Source of the DNA: Flavobacterium terrigena
GTDB lineage: Bacteria > Bacteroidota > Bacteroidia > Flavobacteriales > Flavobacteriaceae
Length of the DNA stretch: 64,000 nt
Assembly: GCF_900108955.1 (NCBI RefSeq)
Contig: NZ_FNYA01000008.1
Coordinates: forward strand, 1 to 64,000
Direction of reading: 5' to 3'
Below the pieces are notes generated by a model. That model did no database searches. It was not told the origin of the DNA and was given only the letters and a program-made list of their open reading frames with translations. This document shows positions 8,631-17,549 of this stretch, piece after piece (position 1 is the stretch's first letter; each line of letters starts with the position of its first letter). A program made the position numbers and the translations under genes.

Positions 8631-9515
8631 TTAATTTCTTTTGTCTTCTCCCCAAAGCAGTTTTTTTCTTATTGTTCTTAAGAAACCTTCTTCTGGAAAT
8701 TCAACAATTAAGATGAAAAAATTCGACTTTTTAACGGTAAGTGCCGTTTCGTTTGAAACAGAAGTCATTCTAGAATCTAAAGAAACTAAGTATTGTTCTT
8801 CTCTTCCTTTGATTCTTAAGGTAAGTTCCGAATCGTCAGGAATGATTAAGGGTCTGGCAGTTAAATTATGTGGAGCAATTGGTGTAATTACAAAACAATT
8901 TGAAGTTGGCATAATTACGGGGCCACCACAACTTAAAGAATATCCTGTAGAACCAGTTGGTGTAGAAATAATTAAACCATCTGCCCAATAGGAATTCAAA
9001 TATTCGTTATTAATGTAGGTTTCAATTGTAATCATGGAAGTGGTATCTTTTCGGGAAACCGTAATTTCATTTAAAGCGAAATTAATATCTTCTAAATCTG
9101 AATATACTGGATGTGCATTTAAACTTACCAAAGTTCTTTTTGAAATTGAAAAATTGTTTGCTAAAACGCGATTCAATAAATTTTCTATATTTTCTTCTTG
9201 AACAGTTGCTAAAAACCCAAGTCTTCCAGCGTTAATTCCAATAATTGGTAAGTTCGAATCTCTAACAAAAGTTGCAGCTCGTAAAATAGTTCCGTCTCCA
9301 CCAATACTAATTAAATAATCGAAATTATCTTTCAAACATTCATGAGAATTAAAAGTATTGTAGTTGGCTAATTGAACGTTGTTTTCAATTAACTTATCAT
9401 AAAAGACACTGTAAAAACAAATTTCAATATTTTTTTCTTCTAAAAATGCCACCACTTTCTCTACGATAGAATGTGTATTGTTTTGATAATACTGGCCAAA
9501 TACTGCTATTTTCAT
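8631..9515 (-). CDS. nadK: NAD kinase
   Basis: 294 residues. Phosphorylates NAD to NADP in the cytoplasm. The GGDGT motif lies at residues 72-76 within LISIGGDGTILRA, followed by PIIGINAGRLGFLATV and the second conserved block STPTGSTGYSLSCGGP. Length and order of motifs match the ATP/polyphosphate NAD kinase family. It starts 11 nt after the stop of the CBS-domain gene and is probably cotranscribed with it. Between it and porG is a 198-nt gap with a promoter for the next block. Confidence 0.97.
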   Translation of the reverse strand: MKIAVFGQYYQNNTHSIVEKVVAFLEEKNIEICFYSVFYDKLIENNVQLANYNTFNSHECLKDNFDYLISIGGDGTILRAATFVRDSNLPIIGINAGRLGFLATVQEENIENLLNRVLANNFSISKRTLVSLNAHPVYSDLEDINFALNEITVSRKDTTSMITIETYINNEYLNSYWADGLIISTPTGSTGYSLSCGGPVIMPTSNCFVITPIAPHNLTARPLIIPDDSELTLRIKGREEQYLVSLDSRMTSVSNETALTVKKSNFFILIVEFPEEGFLRTIRKKLLWGEDKRN

Positions 9516-9526
9516 CTGTAGATACT

Positions 9527-10186
9527 TTAAATATTTAAATATTTGTCTAAATAATCTGAGCGGTCTTTTAAGCCAGCTAAGTACGAATCTTCCTGATGTT
9601 CCGATAAAATTGTGTAATTGTATCTTCTAAAAGTTTGTATGATTTCGTTAAAATTATTTTGTGATATTTTTAGTGTAATTTGGGTCAAAGTTGGTGTACT
9701 ATTAGAGATAAAAACACCTAAAATTTTAGAGTCATTACTCTCTACAATTTGGCAAATTTGACTAAAGGTAAAATCTGTTGTTTCTTTTTCAATTACAATA
9801 ATTCCACCATCTTCTTTTACAAAAGTAGTTTCGTTTAAAAAATGCAACACATCGTCTAATTCATAAAAACCAATATATTGATTTTTATCATCTAAAACAG
9901 GTAATAAATTCGTGTGATTTTTCGAAAATTCTTCAAAAATATCAAACCAATTCATGTTACTTCGAACAAAAAATCGATGTAAACTTAATTTGTGTTCATT
10001 AATTAAGTTGGTAGTTGGAAGAATTTCTGCTTCTTCTTTAGCAATGGAACCAATATAAATACCATTTTCTAAAACAGGAAAATGAGAATAGTCATAATCT
10101 AAAAACAAATTTTCCACATCGGCAAATGAATCACTGACTTGTAAAGGTTGAAATTGGTTGTTTAAAAAATCTGTAATTTTATCCAT
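9527..10186 (-). CDS. CBS-domain protein
   Basis: 219 residues with two CBS-like modules in the first ~130 residues (DYSHFPVLENGIYIGSIAKEEA and TNLLPVLDDKNQYIGFYELDDVLHFL), followed by an ACT-like alpha/beta part with DSKILGVFISNSTPTLTQITLKIS. CBS pairs bind adenine nucleotides and usually control a partner protein. This flavobacterial family, sometimes labelled AcuB-like, has no proven role that I know of. The start at 10186 was preferred over 10201 because MDKITDFLNNQF fits a cytoplasmic N-terminus; the evidence is weak. It is followed 11 nt later by nadK, so a link to nucleotide or NAD status is possible. Confidence 0.8.
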   Translation of the reverse strand: MDKITDFLNNQFQPLQVSDSFADVENLFLDYDYSHFPVLENGIYIGSIAKEEAEILPTTNLINEHKLSLHRFFVRSNMNWFDIFEEFSKNHTNLLPVLDDKNQYIGFYELDDVLHFLNETTFVKEDGGIIVIEKETTDFTFSQICQIVESNDSKILGVFISNSTPTLTQITLKISQNNFNEIIQTFRRYNYTILSEHQEDSYLAGLKDRSDYLDKYLNI

Positions 10187-10250
10187 GTACTGTAAATTCA
10201 AATCTATTGCAAATTAAGTAAAAAATACAAATTAGTCTTATTTTTGTTTG

Positions 10251-10258
10251 TAATTTTG
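10251..10258 (+). promoter_or_regulatory. Bacteroidetes -7 box of pdxJ
   Basis: TAATTTTG, matching TAnnTTTG, 18 nt before the pdxJ ATG. The -33 element is not clear. Confidence 0.5.
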
Positions 10259-10276
10259 TACAAATTAAATACAATT

Positions 10277-10990
10277 ATGACAAAGTTATCTGTTAATATT
10301 AATAAAATTGCGACCTTAAGAAATGCTCGTGGTGGTAATGTTCCTGATTTATTGCAAGTTGCAAAAGATATTCAAAAGTTTGGTGCGAACGGAATTACGA
10401 TTCATCCGCGTCCAGATGAAAGACATATTACCTATCAAGATGCAAGAGATTTAAAAAATGTAGTGTATACCGAATATAATATAGAAGGAAATCCACAGCA
10501 TAATTTTATCGATTTAGTTTTAGAATGTAAGCCAGATCAGGTGACTTTAGTGCCTGATGCTATTGGAGTATTGACTTCAAACGCAGGTTGGGATACTGTA
10601 AAACATCAATCGTATTTAAAGGAAGTCGTTCAAGAATTTCAAAGAAATGATATTCGCGTTTCCATTTTTGTAGATCCAATTGAAGCTATGATTGACGGAG
10701 CAAAAGAAACTGGAACCGACAGAATTGAATTGTACACAGAAGTTTTTGCGCATCAATATGGTTTAGGAAATCAAAATGCTATTGAACCTTTTGTGAAAGC
10801 TGCGATTAGAGCTAACGAATTAGGTTTGGGAATTAACGCTGGTCACGATTTAAGTTTAGATAATATCCAATTTTTTAAAGACAACATTCCAAATTTGCTA
10901 GAAGTGTCAATTGGTCACGCTTTAGTTTCTGAATCTTTGTATTTAGGTTTTGAAAACGTAGTGAATATGTATTTAAGAAAATTGAAATAA
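10277..10990 (+). CDS. pdxJ: Pyridoxine 5'-phosphate synthase
   Basis: 237 residues. Condenses 1-deoxy-D-xylulose 5-phosphate with 3-amino-2-oxopropyl phosphate to give pyridoxine 5'-phosphate, the last ring-forming step of the DXP-dependent vitamin B6 pathway. The TIM-barrel starts with KLSVNINKIATLRNARGG and has GANGITIHPRPDERHI, VTLVPDA, IELYTEVFA and the phosphate-binding end GINAGHDLS plus LLEVSIGHALVSESL. The ATG at 10277 replaces an 11-codon upstream extension that would overlap the promoter. The enzyme that makes its substrate, dxs, is also in this window (24143-25918). Confidence 0.97.
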   Translation: MTKLSVNINKIATLRNARGGNVPDLLQVAKDIQKFGANGITIHPRPDERHITYQDARDLKNVVYTEYNIEGNPQHNFIDLVLECKPDQVTLVPDAIGVLTSNAGWDTVKHQSYLKEVVQEFQRNDIRVSIFVDPIEAMIDGAKETGTDRIELYTEVFAHQYGLGNQNAIEPFVKAAIRANELGLGINAGHDLSLDNIQFFKDNIPNLLEVSIGHALVSESLYLGFENVVNMYLRKLK

Positions 10991-11013
10991 ATTTTTCAGA
11001 AAACTTTTAGGAT

Positions 11014-11772
11014 ATGTTATACTCAAAAATAGAAGGTGAAGGAACTCCGTTTTTAATTATTCACGGATTTTTAGGAATGTCGGACAATTGGAAGACCTTA
11101 AGCACGCAATTTGCCCAATTGGGTTTTCAAATCCATTTGTTAGACATGCGAAATCATGGAAAAAGTTTTCATTCCGATGAATTTAGTTATGAAGTGATGG
11201 TGGAAGACGTGAAAGCGTATGTCGATTTTCATAATTTAGAAAACATCACACTTTTAGGACATTCGATGGGTGGAAAAATTGCAATGTTATTTGCAACAAC
11301 TTATCCAGAATTGGTTGAAAAATTAATCATTGCTGATATCGGTCCGAAATATTACGCGCCACATCACCAAACTATATTAGCGGCTTTAAATGCGATTGAT
11401 TTTTCTGAAAAACCAAGTCGAACTGAAGTGGATGAAATCATTTCGGAATACATTTCAGATTTCGGCACGAAACAATTTTTATTAAAAAACTTGTATTGGG
11501 TAGAGCCTGGTCAATTAGGTTTTCGATTCAATTTGAAAGTTTTTAATGATAAGATTTCTGAAATTGGAGCACCACTTCCAATTGAAAATCATTTTAACAA
11601 ACCAACTTTATTTCTTCGTGGAGATAAATCAGATTATATCTTAGATTCCGACTTCGAAACCATTTATTACCACTTTCCAGAAGCAAAAATAAGCACAATC
11701 CCAAACGCTGGACACTGGCTTCACGCTGAAAATCCTACTGCTTTTTATCATGAAGTTGGAAATTTTATCTAA
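11014..11772 (+). CDS. Alpha/beta hydrolase (YbfF-like esterase)
   Basis: 252 residues with a canonical alpha/beta-hydrolase fold. It has the oxyanion motif IIHGFLG, the LLDMRNHGKS strand-loop, nucleophile Ser84 in GHSMGGK, and the catalytic His in NAGHWLHAENP near residue 236. The DMRNHGxS motif and length resemble the YbfF acyl-CoA esterase group. The natural substrate is unknown. It starts 23 nt after pdxJ on the same strand and probably shares its transcript. Cytoplasmic, no signal peptide. Confidence 0.88.
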   Translation: MLYSKIEGEGTPFLIIHGFLGMSDNWKTLSTQFAQLGFQIHLLDMRNHGKSFHSDEFSYEVMVEDVKAYVDFHNLENITLLGHSMGGKIAMLFATTYPELVEKLIIADIGPKYYAPHHQTILAALNAIDFSEKPSRTEVDEIISEYISDFGTKQFLLKNLYWVEPGQLGFRFNLKVFNDKISEIGAPLPIENHFNKPTLFLRGDKSDYILDSDFETIYYHFPEAKISTIPNAGHWLHAENPTAFYHEVGNFI

Positions 11773-11820
11773 AATTCCTGTAAAAAATACTATGTATGCA
11801 TAATATTTTTGTTAAAAACG

Positions 11821-11850
11821 TTGGTGATTTCATAATTTATGTTAATTTTG
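11821..11850 (+). promoter_or_regulatory. Promoter of the OmpP1/FadL gene
   Basis: TTG at 11821-11823 and TAATTTTG at 11843-11850 with a 19-nt spacer fit the Bacteroidetes sigma-A promoter pattern. The start codon is 41 nt further on. Confidence 0.6.
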
Positions 11851-11891
11851 ATTAAATATTTTAACAAAAAAACTAAACTAAATTTTAATTT

Positions 11892-13151
11892 ATGAGAAAA
11901 TTATTTTCTTTATCATTACTAACTTTGGCTTCGGCTTCTATGTTCGCAGGTGGATATAGAGTTTCGATTCAAGGTCAGAAACAATTGGCGATGGGGCATA
12001 CCGGAGTTGCAGTTGTAAATAGTGCAGAGGTTACTTTTTTTAACCCTGCTGGTATGTCTTTCTTAGATAAAAAATTCAACTTGTCAGTTGGTGGAAATGC
12101 ATTGTTTGCAAAAACAAGATATCAAAATTCTCAGTACAATCAAACTGCGTCTACAGATAATATGGGAACACCATTTAGTTTGTATGCGACTTATAAAATT
12201 GCTGATTGGGTTTCTGCTGGTTTAGCTGTTTATACACCTTATGGTTCATCTGTAGAGTGGGATAAAGGTTGGCAAGGTGCTCATTTGGTTAATAGTATTG
12301 ATTTACAAGCTATTTTTGTACAACCAACAATCTCTTTTAAAATTGAAGATGTGTTTAGTATTGGTGGTGGACCTATTTATGCAAATGGTAGTGTGAACTT
12401 TAACAGAAACATTACGCCAAATCCATTATTAGGTAACACGAATGTAGATTTAGAAGCTAAAAACATTACTGCTTGGGGTTATAATGTTGGTTTTATGTTT
12501 AAGCCAGCAAAACAAGTTACTTTAGGAGTTGATTACCGTTCAGAAATTATAATGGAAGCTAGAGGAGGTTCTGCAAATTATTTAGATAGAAATGATGTTG
12601 CAAATTTAAATCCTGCTTTTACTGATGGTACTTTTGATGCAGATTTACCATTGCCTGCGGAATTAACAGCTGGTTTATCTTTCAAACCATCTGAAAAATG
12701 GTTATTTGCTTTTGATTACAACTATACAAAATGGAGTGCATATAAAGCATTAGATATTACAATTTACAATCAGAATTCAACTCCGATTGTGTCAAAAAAC
12801 CCAAGAAATTATCAGGATTCTAATACATACCGTTTTGGGGTACAATATCAAGCTACACAAAAATTCACTCTTCGTGGAGGTTATTATATTGACGAAAGTC
12901 CAGTTCAAGATGGATACTTTGCTCCAGAAACACCACGTAACGATTCTGTAGGTTATACAGGAGGTTTAACATATCAAGTAAATGATAAATTAGGTATAGA
13001 TGTATCGTTCTTGTATTTACACTTTGATGAAATCGATAATTCTTATGATTATTATGATGATCCATTAACTACTACAGGATATACAAAATTCGGTGGAACA
13101 TATAAATCAACTGTATTTTCTCCAGGTATTGGTATAACTTACGGTTTCTAA
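11892..13151 (+). CDS. OmpP1/FadL family outer-membrane transporter
   Basis: 419 residues with a signal peptide (cut near SMFAGG, residue ~20). The mature N-terminus has the family hallmark GYRVSIQGQKQLAMGHTGVAVV...FFNPAGMSFL (hatch region), then long amphipathic strands of a 14-strand barrel ending TVFSPGIGITYGF with terminal Phe. Family members take up long-chain fatty acids or other hydrophobic compounds. The following SGNH lipoprotein gene starts 18 nt downstream, a pairing consistent with a lipid hydrolysis and uptake role. The substrate is not determinable from sequence. Confidence 0.93.
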   Translation: MRKLFSLSLLTLASASMFAGGYRVSIQGQKQLAMGHTGVAVVNSAEVTFFNPAGMSFLDKKFNLSVGGNALFAKTRYQNSQYNQTASTDNMGTPFSLYATYKIADWVSAGLAVYTPYGSSVEWDKGWQGAHLVNSIDLQAIFVQPTISFKIEDVFSIGGGPIYANGSVNFNRNITPNPLLGNTNVDLEAKNITAWGYNVGFMFKPAKQVTLGVDYRSEIIMEARGGSANYLDRNDVANLNPAFTDGTFDADLPLPAELTAGLSFKPSEKWLFAFDYNYTKWSAYKALDITIYNQNSTPIVSKNPRNYQDSNTYRFGVQYQATQKFTLRGGYYIDESPVQDGYFAPETPRNDSVGYTGGLTYQVNDKLGIDVSFLYLHFDEIDNSYDYYDDPLTTTGYTKFGGTYKSTVFSPGIGITYGF

Positions 13152-13169
13152 TTTTTTAAAAATATTCAA

Positions 13170-14900
13170 ATGAAAAATAAATTTATACTATTAGCAACTT
13201 TAGCAATTGGTTTTGCAAGTTGTGAACCAGAATTTGAAAATGAAGTAAATGCAAATTATACTTCTGGAGATGCAGATTTTTCTTCTTATGTAGCCGTTGG
13301 TAATTCACTTACTGCTGGATATATGGATGGAACAGTTTCAAGAGGAAGTCAAGCAAATTCTTATCCGAGTTTATTAGCACGACAATTTGCTTTAGTTGGC
13401 GGTGGTGCTTTTACGCAACCATCTTATGCAGATGATGTGAATAATAGAGGAGGATTAATGTTAGGAGGGATGCCAATTGGAAGTTTGAGATTAGTAATTA
13501 ATGCTGATTTAAAAAGAGATGGAGGTGGGAATTTAGTGTATGATGCAAATAAAAACCCTGTAGCTAAAGGAGTTCAGCCTATTGGTTTAACTGCTGGGCT
13601 TACTTCAACTATAGAGGTTTCTAATCCGTTACAAAGAAGTGCATTTAATAACATGGGTGTTCCTGGCGCAAAATCTTTCCACTTAGTAACTCCAAGTTAT
13701 GGTGATTTAGCAGGTGTTAATACTATTCCTCAAACAGCAAATCCTTATTTCGTACGTCATGCAACTTCGAATAGTGCTACTGTTTTAGGTGATGCTATGA
13801 TTAAAAACCCAACTTTCTTTACAAACTGGATTGGTTCTAATGATGTATTGGCATATGCAGGAAATGGTGGTGCAGCTAGTAATGGAACTTCTCCAGCAGC
13901 AGATCATAATGTAACAGGAATTACAAATCCAAATTCTTATGGCTTTTATGACATTACAAATAGTAATACGTTTGAAAGTGTGTATTCTACAATTGTTAAT
14001 ACGTTAACTTCTAATGGAGGAAAAGGTGTAGTTTGTACTATTCCTAGTATAACTTCAATTCCTTTTTTTACAACAGTTCCTTATGCTCCATTTACAGTAA
14101 TGAGTTTAGGTAATGATTCAACGAAGAGTAGAAGTCAACAATCAGTTTTACAACAACAAACAGATGGTAATGCTAAAATAGCTCAATTAAATGCTTCGTT
14201 GTACAGTAATTTAGATGGAATTTTCACTGCTTTTGGTGAGCCTAACCGTGTGAATCCTTTTACTGCAACAGGACCAAATCCTTTACTGATAGTTGATGTC
14301 GATGCTGCTGATAGAACTGCTCAGATTACAGCGGTTTTAACACCACAATTAGGAGCGCCAACTGCTGCTGCTTTCGGAGCAGTATTTGGAAAAGCACGTC
14401 AAGCTACTTCTGATGATTTAATTATATTACAAGCTAGTGGAATTATTGGTCAGCCAAACCCTTCTGCACCATCTCCATTAATTAATTTAAATGGTATTAC
14501 TTATCCTTTAGCAAACAGATGGGTGTTAACAGCTAACGAAAAAGCAAAAGTAGCTTCAGCAACTGCGGCATTTAACGCTTCTATTGTTGCTGTTGCGAAT
14601 GATATAAATACTACTGCTGGACATACTGTTGTTGCAGTTGCGGATATGAATGCAATTATGAGTCAATTGGTTTCTGGTATTAAAACAGGAGACGGTTCTA
14701 TTTATACAGCTAATTATTTTAGTGGTTCTTCAACAGAAGGTAGTGTGTTGTTTTCTTTAGATGGTGTACATCCAAATGCACGTGGATATGCAGTAATTGC
14801 TAATGAAATTATTAAAGTTATCAATAGAGATTTTAAAGCAAATTTACCGTTCCATAATCCTTCTTATTTCCCTGGTATTCATATTGTACCAAGTAATTAA
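13170..14900 (+). CDS. SGNH/GDSL-type hydrolase lipoprotein
   Basis: 576 residues. A short signal peptide ends in lipobox FASC (Cys18), so the protein should be a lipoprotein. Block I of the SGNH family is VAVGNSLTAGYMDG (nucleophile Ser46), the block III Asn lies in WIGSNDVLAYA, and the catalytic Asp/His pair is DGVHPNARGYAVIANEI near the end. The enzyme is probably an esterase or lipase facing the periplasm or cell surface. It is much longer than single-domain SGNH enzymes because of Gly/Ala/Thr-rich loops between the blocks. It is cotranscribed with the FadL-like gene 18 nt upstream and ends at a clear terminator. Confidence 0.9.
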   Translation: MKNKFILLATLAIGFASCEPEFENEVNANYTSGDADFSSYVAVGNSLTAGYMDGTVSRGSQANSYPSLLARQFALVGGGAFTQPSYADDVNNRGGLMLGGMPIGSLRLVINADLKRDGGGNLVYDANKNPVAKGVQPIGLTAGLTSTIEVSNPLQRSAFNNMGVPGAKSFHLVTPSYGDLAGVNTIPQTANPYFVRHATSNSATVLGDAMIKNPTFFTNWIGSNDVLAYAGNGGAASNGTSPAADHNVTGITNPNSYGFYDITNSNTFESVYSTIVNTLTSNGGKGVVCTIPSITSIPFFTTVPYAPFTVMSLGNDSTKSRSQQSVLQQQTDGNAKIAQLNASLYSNLDGIFTAFGEPNRVNPFTATGPNPLLIVDVDAADRTAQITAVLTPQLGAPTAAAFGAVFGKARQATSDDLIILQASGIIGQPNPSAPSPLINLNGITYPLANRWVLTANEKAKVASATAAFNASIVAVANDINTTAGHTVVAVADMNAIMSQLVSGIKTGDGSIYTANYFSGSSTEGSVLFSLDGVHPNARGYAVIANEIIKVINRDFKANLPFHNPSYFPGIHIVPSN

Positions 14901-14921
14901 GTAAAGATTTTAAATAAATAT

Positions 14922-14954
14922 AAATAGGCGCCATTTTTGGTGCCTATTTTTTTT
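14922..14954 (+). terminator. Terminator after the SGNH lipoprotein gene
   Basis: A 12-bp stem (14922-14933 with 14938-14949, arm AAATAGGCGCCA, one G-U pair) with a 4-nt loop is followed by a T-run. Confidence 0.9.
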
Positions 14955-14985
14955 ATATTTACATTTTAAATCTAAATACACAAAA

Positions 14986-15327
14986 ATGAAGAACTACTTT
15001 ATCAAATTACTTATCTCAACAATCCTAATAGTTGTGATATCTCATTTCTTAAAAATTGAAATTACCAATTATACAGCAGCTATTTTTATGGCAGTTGCAT
15101 TATCGCTTTTAAATACTTTCTTGAAACCAATTTTAGTGATTCTTACCATTCCTGTAACTTTTTTTACGTTAGGATTGTTTCTTTTGGTAATCAATGCTAT
15201 TATTGTTAAAATAGCAGATTATTTTATTGATGGAATTAGCATGACTTTCATTCAAGCTTTATTATTTAGTATTATACTTTCAATTAGTCAGTTTATTTTG
15301 AACAAAATTTTCATAGACGAAAAATAA
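14986..15327 (+). CDS. Phage-holin-family (YvlD-like) four-helix membrane protein
   Basis: 113 residues, nearly all hydrophobic, with four predicted transmembrane helices (about residues 5-24, 30-48, 50-75 and 87-107). The inter-helix motif LLNTFLKPILVILTIPVTFFTLGLFL is diagnostic of the 'phage holin family IV / YvlD' group. Despite the family name these are ordinary chromosomal inner-membrane proteins of unknown role, and there are no lysis or phage genes near. It is monocistronic between a terminator and the tig promoter. Confidence 0.88.
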   Translation: MKNYFIKLLISTILIVVISHFLKIEITNYTAAIFMAVALSLLNTFLKPILVILTIPVTFFTLGLFLLVINAIIVKIADYFIDGISMTFIQALLFSIILSISQFILNKIFIDEK

Positions 15328-15374
15328 AAGATTAGCAGATTTTATTTTCTAAAATTCTGTAAATTAAAAACTTG

Positions 15375-15408
15375 TTTGGGTTGTAAAAATTATATAATTT
15401 TGCAACCC
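15375..15408 (+). promoter_or_regulatory. tig promoter overlapped by a 31-bp palindrome
   Basis: TTTG (15375-15378) and TAATTTTG (15395-15402) with a 16-nt spacer form a Bacteroidetes promoter 35 nt before the tig ATG. The same DNA is a near-perfect 31-bp inverted repeat (15378-15408) with GGGTTG and CAACCC ends, 11 Watson-Crick pairs per arm in all plus one G-T. The palindrome covers the -7 box, so it could be an operator or a 5'-leader hairpin. Function is inferred. Confidence 0.55.
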
Positions 15409-15437
15409 ATATTTTATACTTCAAAAAATCAATAGAA

Positions 15438-16766
15438 ATGAACATTAGAAAAGAACACATTGACGCTTTAAATGCCGTTGTAAAAATTACAATTGGTAAA
15501 TATGAATATACTGAAAAAATTGAAAATTTTTTAGAAGTTAAAAGAAAAACGGCTACTTTACCAGGTTTTAGAAAAGGAAAAACTCCAATGGACGTAGTTA
15601 GAAAGCAGTTTGAAAAACCAGCTATCATTGAAGAAGTTAGCAAATTAGTAAACAAAGGTTTAAGCGACTATATCGCAAAAGAAAAATTAGATTTATTAGG
15701 TAATGCTTTACCTCGTTTTAACGAAAATTTCGATTGGAAAGCAGATGAATTAGTTTTCGAATATGAATTAGGTTTAGCTCCAGAATTTTCTGTAGACTTA
15801 TCAAGAGCTTCAGGTGTAACGCGTTACAAAATTGTTGCAGACGATGCTTTATTAAACGAGCAAGTTGAAAGAATTCAAAAACAATACGGTAAAATTCTTA
15901 CTGAAACGGAAGTAAAAGAAGGTTTCGAAATTAACGGAACATTCACTAACGAAGAAAAAGAAATTAATAATTCAGCTTTAATTAGTTTAGATATTTTTGC
16001 TGATGCGAAAACAGCAAAACAATTTATAGGTAAGAAAGTTGGAGATGTAGTGGTTTTAAAAACAAAAGGTTTATTTAACGACGATCACCAATTAATGGAT
16101 TATTTAAAAGTATCTCATGATGACGTTCATGGTTTAGATATTGAAGTTAATTTTACTATCGACGCGATTCAATCAATCGAAAAAGCAGAAATTAACGACG
16201 AATTATTCGCGAAATTATTCCCTAATGGAGAAGTTACAACTCTAGACGGATTAAAAGATAAAATCAAAGAAGATGCTGAACAACAATTCGTTCAACAAGC
16301 TGATCAAAAGTTTTTAAATGATGTAACTGAAGCATTATTAGAAACTACTAAATTTGATTTACCTGAAACATTTTTAAAGAAATGGATTCAAACTATTGGT
16401 GAAACACCATTAACTGCTGAACAAGCGGAAGTAGAATTCGCAAAATCAGAAAGAGGTTTACGTTACCAATTAATCGAATCTAAAATTTTCATTCAAAATA
16501 ACTTACAAGTTAGATTTGAAGAGTTAAAAGATTTTACTTCAGGATTAATCAGACAACAAATGGCACAATTCGGACAAGCTAATGCAACAGATGCGGAAGT
16601 AGACGGAATTGTTTCAAGAGTAATGTCTAATCAAGAAGAAATTAAGCGTATTTCTGACCAAGTTTTAAGTTTAAAAATGATTGACTTATACAAAACAAAT
16701 GTAAAAGCAGTTGAAAAAGAAGTAAACTATCAAGATTTCGTTAAAGCTATGTACGGCGAAATGTAA
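15438..16766 (+). CDS. tig: Trigger factor
   Basis: 442 residues. Ribosome-bound chaperone for nascent chains. The N-terminal ribosome-binding domain has the GFRKGKTPMDVVRKQF signature (residues ~42-57), corresponding to the GFRxGKxP loop that docks on ribosomal protein L23. A diverged FKBP-like middle domain (~155-240) and a long helical C-terminal domain complete the family layout. Length is normal. It precedes clpP and clpX, the classical tig-clpP-clpX order. A hairpin with T-run 24 nt after the stop may separate it from clpP. Confidence 0.95.
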   Translation: MNIRKEHIDALNAVVKITIGKYEYTEKIENFLEVKRKTATLPGFRKGKTPMDVVRKQFEKPAIIEEVSKLVNKGLSDYIAKEKLDLLGNALPRFNENFDWKADELVFEYELGLAPEFSVDLSRASGVTRYKIVADDALLNEQVERIQKQYGKILTETEVKEGFEINGTFTNEEKEINNSALISLDIFADAKTAKQFIGKKVGDVVVLKTKGLFNDDHQLMDYLKVSHDDVHGLDIEVNFTIDAIQSIEKAEINDELFAKLFPNGEVTTLDGLKDKIKEDAEQQFVQQADQKFLNDVTEALLETTKFDLPETFLKKWIQTIGETPLTAEQAEVEFAKSERGLRYQLIESKIFIQNNLQVRFEELKDFTSGLIRQQMAQFGQANATDAEVDGIVSRVMSNQEEIKRISDQVLSLKMIDLYKTNVKAVEKEVNYQDFVKAMYGEM

Positions 16767-16790
16767 TATTGATAAAAATTAGTATATTTG

Positions 16791-16822
16791 AACGTCAAAT
16801 CATTTTGGTTTGACGTTTTTTA
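16791..16822 (+). terminator. Terminator between tig and clpP
   Basis: A 9-bp perfect stem AACGTCAAA (16791-16799) with its complement at 16809-16817 and a 9-nt loop, followed by T residues. A TATATTTG box (16783-16790) lies directly in front, so the hairpin could instead be in the clpP leader. Both readings are possible. Confidence 0.65.
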
Positions 16823-16857
16823 TATTTAGTACTATAAACTTTTAAATAAAATTTAAA

Positions 16858-17514
16858 ATGAACTACGGAAAAGAATTTAAAAAATTTGCTACAAAAAAAC
16901 ACGGTGTAAATAGTTTGTATTACGATAAATTGGTTGGTAGTTTAACTCCATATATTATTGAAGAACGCCAATTAAATATTTCTCAATTAGATGTATTTTC
17001 ACGTTTAATGATGGATAGAATTATCTTTATGGGAACAGGTGTGGACGATTATATGGCAAATATTATTCAAGCACAATTATTGTTTTTAGAAAGTGTTGAT
17101 GCTTCTAAAGACATTCAAATTTATATCAACTCTCCAGGTGGAAGTGTATATGCAGGTTTAGGTATTTACGATACGATGCAATACATCAAACCAGATGTAG
17201 CTACAATTTGCACAGGAATGGCAGCTTCAATGGGTGCGGTTTTATTATGTGCAGGTGCAGAAGGAAAACGCTCAGCATTACCACATTCAAGAGTTATGAT
17301 TCACCAACCATCTGGTGGCGCACAAGGTGTAGCAACGGATATGGAAATTAACTTGAGAGAAATGTTGAAGTTAAAAGATGAATTATATCAAATCATCTCT
17401 TCGCACTCAAAACAACCGATTGAAAAAGTATTCAAAGATAGCGAACGTGATTATTGGATGATTGCAGATGAAGCGAAGGAATACGGAATGATTGATGAAG
17501 TATTAAGAAGATAA
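16858..17514 (+). CDS. clpP: ATP-dependent Clp protease proteolytic subunit
   Basis: 218 residues. Serine protease that forms the two-ring ClpP chamber. Catalytic Ser124 lies in GMAASMGAVLL and His149 in SRVMIHQPSGG; the acidic third member lies in the RDYWM region near residue 200. The oxyanion strand NSPGGSVYAGLGIYD is intact. The N-terminal ~35 residues include a propeptide-like extension. The clpX start is 35 nt downstream and the two are surely functionally coupled. Confidence 0.97.
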   Translation: MNYGKEFKKFATKKHGVNSLYYDKLVGSLTPYIIEERQLNISQLDVFSRLMMDRIIFMGTGVDDYMANIIQAQLLFLESVDASKDIQIYINSPGGSVYAGLGIYDTMQYIKPDVATICTGMAASMGAVLLCAGAEGKRSALPHSRVMIHQPSGGAQGVATDMEINLREMLKLKDELYQIISSHSKQPIEKVFKDSERDYWMIADEAKEYGMIDEVLRR

Positions 17515-17549
17515 ATAAAAGTTTCTTTTGAAACTTAGAAACAAAAAAA

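Noticed and set aside
14986..15327. Phage holin-family protein as a sign of prophage
   Set aside because: The family name is misleading; no lysin, structural or integrase genes are near, and the YvlD-like motif is chromosomal.
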